Below, piece by piece: positions 7,840-15,000 of a DNA stretch of 16,504 nt (position 1 is the first letter of the stretch; each line of letters opens with the position of its first letter). The stretch is from JBEIVB01 sp040374085. GTDB taxonomy: Bacteria; Bacteroidota; Bacteroidia; UBA4408. The translations under genes were made by a program, and so were the position numbers. The stretch covers positions 1-16,504 of the forward strand of contig JBEIVB010000055.1 in assembly GCA_040374085.1 (NCBI GenBank), read 5' to 3'. Under the pieces are notes generated by a model. The model had not been told where the DNA came from, ran no database searches, and worked only from the letters and a program-made list of their open reading frames with translations.

Positions 7840-7887
7840 TGTTTCCGGCAGGAAAATGTGCAGCGGAAAAACGAAGACAGCAGGGCT

Positions 7888-8301
7888 TTACTCTCCGTAA
7901 TAGGTTACACTGTTGTTCTCTGTTTCGAAGAGTTGGATGCTGTGCATCGTGCAAGGAAGATGCTGAAGCGGGCCTAAGAGTCGATTCCAAATCGCTACGG
8001 CAAGCACTTCTGTAGAGGCCATTTTCCCTGACATAAAAGGAACATCGAGGTTTAGATTCTTGTGATCCAAGGCATCCAGGATCTCCTCTTTGATGATGCG
8101 GCTCAGGTCTTTGAGATCAACCAGATAGCCTGTTTCAGGGTTAACCACTCCTTTCACGGTTACCAGCAAGGTGTAGTTATGCCCATGCCAATTGGGATTG
8201 GCACATTTGCCGAAAACCGAGTAATTCTTTTCGTCGGACCAATCGGGCCTCCAAAGCTTGTGAGCCGCGTTGAAATGTTCTTTTCTGGTGATGTAAACCA
8301 T
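7888..8301 (-). CDS. queD: 6-carboxy/6-pyruvoyl-tetrahydropterin synthase family enzyme
   Basis: This 137-residue cytoplasmic enzyme would act on the product of FolE, 7,8-dihydroneopterin triphosphate. QueD members form 6-carboxy-tetrahydropterin for queuosine; PTPS members form 6-pyruvoyl-tetrahydropterin for biopterin. Zinc ligands are His14 (HFNAAH), His39 and His41 (HGHNY). The catalytic set is Cys33 (FGKCANPN), Asp79 and His80 (LDHKNLNLDVP), with Glu126 (FETEN) in the substrate pocket. The KCxNPN insertion before HGHNY and the DHKNL.LDVP stretch resemble the animal PTPS layout more than E. coli QueD (KCGRLHGHS). Related Bacteroidota proteins are usually annotated as QueD, so the symbol is provisional. 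The catalytic Cys is present, so it is not a PTPS-III variant. The ATG at 8299-8301 is 31 bases from the divergent mqnB start. Confidence 0.92.
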   Translation of the reverse strand: MVYITRKEHFNAAHKLWRPDWSDEKNYSVFGKCANPNWHGHNYTLLVTVKGVVNPETGYLVDLKDLSRIIKEEILDALDHKNLNLDVPFMSGKMASTEVLAVAIWNRLLGPLQHLPCTMHSIQLFETENNSVTYYGE

Positions 8302-8319
8302 AAGACTTTAATTGTTGCG

Positions 8320-8327
8320 TAAATTTG
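8320..8327 (+). promoter_or_regulatory. Bacteroidota-type -7 box for mqnB-mqnD
   Basis: TAAATTTG matches TAnnTTTG exactly and ends 5 bases before the ATG at 8333, with CACCT between. This is the same geometry as the box before the fused ABC ATPase gene. Transcription would start at about the start codon. No clear -33 TTTG lies 16-20 bases upstream. Confidence 0.5.
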
Positions 8328-8332
8328 CACCT

Positions 8333-9058
8333 ATGCACGCTCCTGCTTCCATGCTGATTTCGGTTGCCACCCGCAAAGAGGTGGAACCATGGTTGAGCCA
8401 GCGCGCACAAGTGAAACAACATTCTCCTCATCTGGTTCAACTCGAGGTACAAGATAAGCAGGTTTATGTTCTTTTTACCGGGGTGGGCATGATGCACAGC
8501 GCCATGCATACCGCGTTGTGCATTCAGCAGCATAAACCGGAATGCATATTACACATTGGCATTGCAGGTTGTTTCGATGCCCAGATGCCACTGGGCTCAC
8601 TTGTTCGGGTTTTGGGAGACGGGTGTCCAGACATGGGGGCCATCAGCCCAAACGGTTTCATTGGACTTCGTGAACTTGGTTTGGCAGATGATTTATTGCT
8701 GCCGTATGGCGCGGATGGATTGGCGGCAGATGCTTCTTGGCCGCGCTGGACATGTGTTTCCGGCTTGCCAAGTGGCCGCGGCATAACGGTAACGGCCTCC
8801 GGAGGCAGCCGTGAACAGATTGCTGAGACCCTGAAACGTGCTGAACACCTTCACTCAGAAGCTCCATTGGTAGAGACCATGGAAGGCGCAGGCTGTCAGC
8901 TGGCCGCGCAGTGGTTTAACCTTCCCTTTCTGCACGTCCGCGCGATTTCAAATCACGTTGAACCTCGAAACCGCAACAATTGGAACATGGATGGCGCGTT
9001 GGCTTCACTTGCTCAATTCCTTCATCATGCCTTAGCCGATTGGGCCGCAGAATCTTAA
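8333..9058 (+). CDS. mqnB: Futalosine hydrolase
   Basis: This cytoplasmic nucleosidase releases the base from futalosine to give dehypoxanthine futalosine, an early step in the alternative (futalosine) menaquinone pathway. The 241-residue product has the purine-nucleoside-phosphorylase fold motifs expected: FTGVGMMHSAMHTAL at 49-63, HIGIAGCFD at 74-82, VETMEGAGCQLAA at 180-192 and RAISNHVEPRNRNNW at 203-217. The Glu and Met in ETMEG are the usual ribose-contacting residues. The ATG at 8333 is favoured because it directly follows a -7 box. The ATG at 8351 (MLISVATRKEV) would give a more typical N-terminus, and a TTG at 8312 is unlikely because it lies upstream of the proposed transcription start. 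It is followed after 5 bases by mqnD, clearly one operon, and is divergent from the pterin genes. Confidence 0.93.
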   Translation: MHAPASMLISVATRKEVEPWLSQRAQVKQHSPHLVQLEVQDKQVYVLFTGVGMMHSAMHTALCIQQHKPECILHIGIAGCFDAQMPLGSLVRVLGDGCPDMGAISPNGFIGLRELGLADDLLLPYGADGLAADASWPRWTCVSGLPSGRGITVTASGGSREQIAETLKRAEHLHSEAPLVETMEGAGCQLAAQWFNLPFLHVRAISNHVEPRNRNNWNMDGALASLAQFLHHALADWAAES

Positions 9059-9063
9059 CGGGT

Positions 9064-9900
9064 ATGCATACATTTTCAGTAGGATTCTCTCCTTGCCCAA
9101 ACGACTGCTTCATATTTGATGCGTTGGTTCACGAAAAAATACCCTTGGATGGATACCGGTTTATCCCGGTAATGGAAGATGTAGAATCGTTGAACCGAAG
9201 AGCCCTGGGGCAGGAGATGCAACCAGACCTTGCACTTCCCATCTGCAAGCTCAGTTACCATACACTCTTGCACACCCATGGGGCATACCGGCTGCTCGAT
9301 GCAGGTTCTGCGCTTGGAAGAGGGTGTGGTCCATTAATTGTGTGTAAAGCAGGAGCAGGAATACGTTTGCATGATCGAAATCGCCTGAGCATTGCCATTC
9401 CAGGAGAATACACTACTGCTAATCTCCTGCTCAACCGCTTTTACCCGGGCTGGGCAAAAACCCAAATCATGCTTTTCTCTGATATTGAAGATGCCGTGGC
9501 AAATGGCAGGGTTGATGCGGGCCTCATCATTCATGAAAATCGATTTACATACGCCCAAAAAGGCCTGGTAGCTTTAGCCGATTTGGGCACGGTGTGGGAG
9601 CAAACCACCAACCTCCCGATACCCCTTGGATGCATTGCCATCCGCAGCGATTTAGCAGAAGCACATGGTGCTGATATAAATCGTTTGATCCGGGATAGTG
9701 TTGCCTATGCATTCAACCACCCTGAAGAACCCATGGCGTTTGTTCGAGACCACGCCCAAAGTATGGATGCACAGGTAATGAAAGCCCACATCGATTTATA
9801 CGTAAATAATTATACCCTTAGCCTGGGTGAAGAGGGAACAGGAAGCGTGAAAAATCTGTTTCAGGCAATGGGTCATACGTTTTATACACCCATTTCCTGA
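9064..9900 (+). CDS. mqnD: 1,4-dihydroxy-6-naphthoate synthase
   Basis: This enzyme opens cyclic dehypoxanthine futalosine to give 1,4-dihydroxy-6-naphthoate, the naphthoquinone nucleus precursor of the futalosine menaquinone route. The 278-residue product shows the MqnD landmarks: GFSPCPNDCFIFDAL at 7-21, GSALGRGCGPLIV at 81-93, PGEYTTANLL at 113-122 and GLIIHENR at 153-160. His157 corresponds to the proposed catalytic histidine of the Thermus enzyme. The fold is that of periplasmic-binding-protein-like enzymes, but no signal peptide is seen, as expected for a cytosolic enzyme. The ATG at 9064 starts the conserved beginning; the frame is open further upstream inside mqnB but without similarity. 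It is translated from the mqnB transcript and ends 8 bases from the convergent lipoprotein gene. Confidence 0.95.
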   Translation: MHTFSVGFSPCPNDCFIFDALVHEKIPLDGYRFIPVMEDVESLNRRALGQEMQPDLALPICKLSYHTLLHTHGAYRLLDAGSALGRGCGPLIVCKAGAGIRLHDRNRLSIAIPGEYTTANLLLNRFYPGWAKTQIMLFSDIEDAVANGRVDAGLIIHENRFTYAQKGLVALADLGTVWEQTTNLPIPLGCIAIRSDLAEAHGADINRLIRDSVAYAFNHPEEPMAFVRDHAQSMDAQVMKAHIDLYVNNYTLSLGEEGTGSVKNLFQAMGHTFYTPIS

Positions 9901-9908
9901 GCTGGGCA

Positions 9909-10265
9909 TTAGATTCCACTCGAAACATCGTACAAGTCGATAGGAGGTGCACCTGAGATGTGGCCTGTGCACCTATACACCACTTTGCAGGTCAAAAGCT
10001 GATTGCAAATTGGGGCAACATTACCGGCCGCATAATCGCATACCCCCAAGGATCTACCGGTGAGGCTGAAAATGGCAATGGGAGAGTTTTGACGGTTATA
10101 CTGAGCCGTAAAAACGGTTTCTCCGTTGAGCTGACACTCGGAGATTACCCCATTTGAAAAGATCTCATAGAGAATGGCAACCTGTGTTTTTTTGGGGTCA
10201 TGCTTTTCACAGCCCATCGAAATAATGGCCCAAAAAAGGCCGACAAAAAAAACGCGCTTCATCAT
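9909..10265 (-). CDS. Small cysteine-rich putative lipoprotein, unknown function
   Basis: This is a 118-residue protein with a lipoprotein-type signal: MMKR, a hydrophobic stretch at 5-18, then Cys19 in ISMGCEKHD. The lipobox is imperfect but of a kind seen in this phylum. After the signal there are five more cysteines at 44, 76, 87, 93 and 99, in SEC, GVCDYA, PICNQL, LTCK and YRC contexts. Paired disulfides in the periplasm are plausible, though five is odd unless one stays free. I recognise no catalytic motif or named family. Small Bacteroidota lipoproteins with a YEIF.NG.I.EC...G and GxCxxA opening look similar from memory, but this was not searched. The ATG at 10263-10265 overlaps the TGA of the upstream GNAT gene as ATGA, which argues for coupled translation; the adjacent ATG at 10260-10262 is the alternative. 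Confidence 0.7.
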   Translation of the reverse strand: MMKRVFFVGLFWAIISMGCEKHDPKKTQVAILYEIFSNGVISECQLNGETVFTAQYNRQNSPIAIFSLTGRSLGVCDYAAGNVAPICNQLLTCKVVYRCTGHISGAPPIDLYDVSSGI

Positions 10266-10811
10266 GGGATATCGGATATGGCGAGTGAAAAATACACATC
10301 GTGATTCAACCATTCATCACGCATGAGTGAGAACCTAAGACGACCGGGCTCCTCTTCGCCGTCTGCTTGTTTCAATCCCAATTTTTGCAAGGCCATTTTG
10401 CTGCGCAAGTTAGACGCATGGAGCTCCCAATCTACCTGTTGCACATACTGAAAGGCGAGCCAAGCCGATGCGTTTCAATTTCAAATTGGTACCGTTTCCC
10501 CAGGCATCTCTTCCTAAAAAAGTATAACCGAATACTACTTTTTGCTGATGAGGATCCCATTTGTAAAAACGGGTGCTGCCGATGCAAGAGGAAGTTTGAT
10601 CTTCGTAGACAACAAATGCGCCGCCCATGTTCAATGCCTCCTCAAAAAAAGCCTCAAAAACGGAGCGTTCATATCGATTGTACGCAGGATGCTGAGCCCA
10701 TATTAGAGGATCAGAAGCAACCGCATACAAGGCATCGAAATGATGCACTGCAAGTGGTTCAAACCTTAGGCCCAGCCCAGTTAGATGCGGATTAGGGAAG
10801 GGCGGATGCAC
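10262..10811 (-). pseudogene. GNAT-family N-acetyltransferase, broken by a frameshift
   Basis: Two overlapping frames together make one RimJ/RimL-like acetyltransferase. The 5' part (GTG at 10809-10811, stop at 10410) has FDALYAVASDPLIWAQHP near 25-42, IGSTRFYKWDP near 76-87 and GYTFLGRDAWGNG near 94-106, the family's beta-strand and acetyl-CoA-loop region. The C-terminal part (frame ending at the TGA at 10262-10264) has AFQYVQQVDW and NLRSKMALQKLG, the helix after the loop. The switch is needed between about 10457 and 10472. Compared with the usual family spacing, two bases appear missing (one extra base is the other option). No slippery sequence is seen, so this is either a decayed gene or a sequencing error. 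The GTG start is 2 bases after the OmpA-like stop, and the end overlaps the next lipoprotein start by ATGA, so the three sit in one operon. Confidence 0.8.
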
Positions 10812-10813
10812 GG

Positions 10814-11857
10814 TTAATTGCTTTCTAGGACTTTAAACAGCTCGTCGAGCTTTGGGGTAAGGATGATTTCAGTTCGCCTGTTCTTGCGGCGAGCCTCGGC
10901 ACTGTTGGAAGGATCAATTGGAAGAAACTCTCCGCGCCCTGCAGCCTGAAGCCGGGTTGGATCCACCTTATTGCCACCCGTAAGTATCTTAACAATGGAA
11001 GTTGCCCGGAGTACACTCAAATCCCAATTGTCCTTGATTCCTCCTCCTGCACCATTGAATGGGACATTGTCTGTATGCCCTTCAATCATAACATTTATGT
11101 CGGCATTGTTTTCCAGCACCTTGGCTAGCTTTCTAAGAGCCTCAACGCCGCGCGGGTCAACATTTATGCTGCCGCTGGCAAAAAGAAGGCGCTCTTCAAG
11201 AGAAACGTACACCTTGCCATTCTTTTGTTGAATGGTAAGGCCCTGGTTCTCAAATCCCAACAAGGCCTCAGAAACCTTCTTTTTCAAGATGGCCACAGCG
11301 CTGTCTTTTCGCGAGAGAACGGTTTGCAGTTCTGCCACTTTCGCGCTGCGTTCTTGTAGATCTTTATTGGCCTGAGCAACCTCCTCTTCCAGTTTCTTCA
11401 CGCTTGCCTGCCGAACATCCAGCTCTTCTTGAAGCTTTTTCAGTCGGTCTTCACGTCGCTGCAATTGCTCTTGGGTTAATTGCAAATCGCTCACCAGTTT
11501 TCGGTTCTCGCGCCTCGTCTCAGAATCAAGCTCGCGGTTCTTCTCTATGAGCAGGTTATATGTTTCATTCAACTTATCGTAATTCTTGGTGAGCATGGCC
11601 AAGTGCTTCCCTTGCGCCAGAGTATCGCGCTCCAGACCTTTTACCTGCTTTTTAAACTCATCGTTCTCCTTGCGGATTTCCGCACTGGATTCTTGGCATT
11701 CTCTCGCCTCTGATTTCGTTCGAGACAAATCCTCTTCGCATTGCTTGCCCTTCATCTTTGCCTCATCCAGCAAGCGGGAAGGCACGCAGGCCTGAAAAAG
11801 AGAGGCTGAACCAGCAGCCAGAATCAACATCATGAATTTCCTCATACAACGGGACAT
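10814..11857 (-). CDS. OmpA/MotB-family lipoprotein with long coiled coil
   Basis: This is a 347-residue envelope protein. The N-terminus (MSRCMRKFMMLILAAG) ends in a lipobox-like FQAC with Cys24, so it is probably a lipid-anchored outer-membrane or periplasmic protein. Residues ~27-200 are almost entirely charged heptad sequence (E, K, R, Q, L), a long coiled coil. Residues ~216-333 are an OmpA-like peptidoglycan-binding domain: GHTDNVP at 260-266, DNWDLSVLRA near 276-285, LQAAGRGEF near 303-311 and RRKNRRTEI at 323-331. The inferred role is to tie the outer membrane to peptidoglycan across the periplasm. The frame is open back to 11974, but the upstream part is not signal-like and lies before the promoter. 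I use the ATG at 11857; the ATG at 11845 (MRKFMM) is also possible. It is first in the operon with the GNAT and small lipoprotein genes. Confidence 0.9.
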   Translation of the reverse strand: MSRCMRKFMMLILAAGSASLFQACVPSRLLDEAKMKGKQCEEDLSRTKSEARECQESSAEIRKENDEFKKQVKGLERDTLAQGKHLAMLTKNYDKLNETYNLLIEKNRELDSETRRENRKLVSDLQLTQEQLQRREDRLKKLQEELDVRQASVKKLEEEVAQANKDLQERSAKVAELQTVLSRKDSAVAILKKKVSEALLGFENQGLTIQQKNGKVYVSLEERLLFASGSINVDPRGVEALRKLAKVLENNADINVMIEGHTDNVPFNGAGGGIKDNWDLSVLRATSIVKILTGGNKVDPTRLQAAGRGEFLPIDPSNSAEARRKNRRTEIILTPKLDELFKVLESN

Positions 11858-11870
11858 TGTTACCCATCTA

Positions 11871-11899
11871 CAAAAGTAAACGCCGACAATACCCCAAAA
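11871..11899 (-). promoter_or_regulatory. Bacteroidota-type promoter for the OmpA-like operon
   Basis: On the minus strand a -33-like TTTTG (11899-11895) and an exact -7 box TACTTTTG (11878-11871) are separated by 16 bases. Transcription would begin around 11865, giving a very short leader before the ATG at 11857. This is the best-formed promoter in the window because both elements are present. Confidence 0.65.
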
Positions 11900-11945
11900 C
11901 GGTGGCTTTCGAACAGAAATGAACACCTGCCTGTTACAAACTGCA

Positions 11946-11972
11946 GCGCCCCCACCAAAATGGCAGGGGCGC
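11946..11972 (-). terminator. Strong GC-rich hairpin after the T9SS cargo gene
   Basis: This hairpin lies 30 bases past the stop of the 12003-15800 gene. Read on the minus strand the arms pair as an 11-bp stem (seven GC-rich pairs GCGCCCC/GGGGCGC, then two G-U and two C-G pairs) around a 5-base loop. The two wobble pairs become C-A mismatches on the plus strand, so the structure is designed for minus-strand RNA. There is no T-run after it, so it may be a weak or factor-assisted terminator, or a 3'-end stabiliser. The remaining bases of 11900-12002 hold nothing else I can support. Confidence 0.65.
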
Positions 11973-12002
11973 AACAGACCAGAAAACTATTTATGAATTT
12001 GT

Positions 12003-15000
12003 TTACGGAAGCAGAATCTTTAACGTTTGTGCTCCTGAAAGGGTTTGAAGGCGAACCAGGTAAACCCCTTGAGCAGTTTGTGGAACAGCAATTTGCTGAA
12101 CACCAGCTTGAGCAGCACCCTGATGACGGAAAATAACCCTACCCGCAAGATCAACCATTTCCATTTGGAAGGCAGTTGATTCACCGGAGTAAATCAGATT
12201 GATCATACCCTTTTGGGCATTGGCTGCCCAAGTCTCAACTGAAGCGCTTGAAGCGGTTGAGCCTGTTGGTTCGAAGTTCAGGAAGAATCGGCCATCGTAT
12301 TTACCTTTAGATAGGGCAACGTGTTGCGCTTCTCCTTTGTTGAGCACGGTGCGGGTATTCAATACCACATCCACCAACACAGCTTCAGCCTCTGTATTCC
12401 AACGGTCTTTCCCGGCAGAATAAAGGGTAACTACACCATCCTCAAATGTTTCCACTGAAAGAGGAATGGAAACACCCTCTTCTAGTGAACCTATCTCCTT
12501 TATGGCCATGGCACGGTTACCGGCCATAATGCTGATGGTTGGAGCTACCTGGCCCGGTTGAGCAGGCACACGGATGGCATCGCCTTCCACAACGTATCCT
12601 TCGTGACCGCGGTTGGTCTGATAAAGAATGGCCTCATCGTAATTTGAACCTTGCTTAGCACCGATTTTTATAAGGTTATCCCATGAAATAGGAGCACTAA
12701 AGAAGGTGGATAGTGATGATCCAAAACGTATGCTGTTGTTGGCAGTCAAGGTTGCAGCCCCTGAAGCCTGCACAAAAAAGCCCTGAGAGGTGTAAATGGT
12801 ATCGGTTGCACCCAAGGTTCCTATAACTCCATTGTAGTAGCCATAATTTCCTGAAACAGGAGACCACACATAGTATGCTGCACCCAATGAAGGATTGAGC
12901 GACTTAAACAAGGACCAGCGAATAGGAGAAGGATAAGGGTTGCCAATCAGGTTGAACCCGTCGTTGGTGTTGGTAACCGGAATGGAAACAGTTCCAGAGG
13001 TAGCAGATCCCACTGCGTCTATCACGCGGGAATGCGGTGACCCAAAATTGGCAAAGAAACCTTTACCGCTCGTTAGGGTTGCACCAAAGGCAGATTCCCA
13101 GCCGGGGATAAACGGACTTGCCAGGTGGGCTTCATTGTAGGTCCAAACTGTTGGGAAAACAGCGGGTTGAGGTGCCCAATTCGCAGAATTGTAAACGTAA
13201 GGATAAGTACCCGCCACATTAAAATCATCACCCCATCCTGAACTGGCTGTAGAAGAGCCGGTAACCGGAGAGGAGATAAGGTGAGTAGTGCCGGAAGCAA
13301 CATACCGTTCAACCGTAATATCGCCGTTGATGGCTCCGGTATTATTGCCGGGAATGCACCCTGTGCGGCTTGCGTTGGATTTTAATGTAAGGAAGTTGTT
13401 GGCATTCAGATTGGTGCCATTCAACGTCAATAGGCCAAATACACCCAAAGCATGGGTTAAATCAACCGTTGAACCGGGCCGGGTAATGGTTAGATTGCGC
13501 ATTCCCGATCCGCCAAACTTTAAATTGCCAATGCTGCCGGAACCTGTATAATTCAAGCTTCCATCAAAAGTTCCAAACGGCAGAAACTGGCCGCTGCCGC
13601 CAACACTTCCATCAATCGTGTGGGTTAGGTTGGCTGCATTGAAACGGAGATTTCCATTTAGGGTAAGGTTCTTAAATACCAGATTGCGAGCAGAAGACAA
13701 AGTGGTTGAAGCTCCTACCGTTACACCGGAAGCAGAGTTGGTATTGAACAAATAAGCACCCGTTCCAGCCACTACCTGATTACCACTTTTTGTAAATGAA
13801 ACGGAACCGTTGTTTATGGTAACCGCGTTGGTGGAATTGTTGCTTACATCACCACTGATGGTGAGTACCGCACCTGCTGTTTGGTTTACGGTAAAGGTAC
13901 CTACAGAAGACTGTGTAAAGTTGGCGACCGCAGCATTTCCGCTGTTGGAAACGGTTACCGTTGCACCAATGGTGAGGTTAGCGTATGTACGACCATCAAG
14001 GTCGAAACCACTTGCTGTATTCCAAATTTGGTTGGAACCAGACTGGAACTGAACTACACTCGAAGGAGCAGAAGCTACAAATGGAGCGGAACCGGCACCG
14101 TGGGTGTAGGTAGCTCCGGATTCAAACACCGCCGAGTTGATGGGAGCAGCAATACCAAAGGCATTGCCCGTGAATCCGGTTGCTGTGGCAAAATTTGAGC
14201 CCGATTTAAAACGCAGGCTGCTTGCCGCTCCACCTTGGAAAGTATTGGAAGTTGAGGTGGTTACGTTGCCAAAAACAGAACCTGTTGCAGCCGAACCCAA
14301 CACTACACTAACAGAGGCTGAGGTGTTGAAGTTTAGACTTGAACCGGCAGATACCAATAGGTCGTTGGCAGCTGTGTTTCCATTGATGGTTAGCGCACAC
14401 GCGCTCAACCCTTGAAGGGTAACCTGTGTTGCATTCGTAACCTGAAGGTTGGCGATGGTTTGCGAAACAACACCATTCACCACCACATTACCACCGGCGT
14501 TGAAAACCAACACATCGTTGGTTGAAGGCGCGGTGCGTGCAGGTGTCCAGTTTGCAGCGGTGGTGAAGCTAAACGGACCTGCGCCGCTTTGGTTAAACAC
14601 ATAGGTAGTACCACTGCTTGAGGTTGTAGCATTACCATTTGCAAAGGTTGCGGTACGGTAATTTTCACCTCCAGCTTGGCCACCATCGTTGTACTCATAT
14701 ACTGCAAAATGATAGGTTGTACCAGCGGTAAGTCCGGTTACAACTACACTGTTGCCGGTTCCGTTGTACACAACATAATTGCCTGAGCCCAAAACAGCAC
14801 CGCTGCCAAAAGCGGCGTTTGCTGAATAGGTGCTGCCGTCAACAGGATTCGAATTTACAGCACCTCCGGCACGGGCTACCACAACGCGCTTTGCACCATT
14901 GCCTGAAGTGAAGTTAGCGGTAAGCGATCCTGATGTGATGCTGGCAAAAGTAATGTTGCCAATAGAAGTTGGCTCGCTGGCAAGGGTTACACCCAAGTTA

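Noticed and set aside
7796..7990. 65-codon upstream extension of folE overlapping the QueD/PTPS gene
   Set aside because: The extension has no family similarity, is rich in Arg, Cys and Ser as expected for an out-of-frame shadow, and would overlap queD by about 100 bases. The ATG at 7795 gives the normal length.
9890..9920. Terminator between convergent mqnD and the lipoprotein gene
   Set aside because: The 8-base gap and its flanks show no stem-loop or T-run.
10410..10475. Programmed frameshifting in the GNAT gene
   Set aside because: No slippery heptamer, downstream structure or internal Shine-Dalgarno-like stimulator is visible. A two-base loss or a sequencing error is simpler.
11858..11974. 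N-terminal extension of the OmpA-like protein
   Set aside because: It lies across the -7/-33 promoter elements and would bury the lipoprotein signal 40 residues inside the protein.
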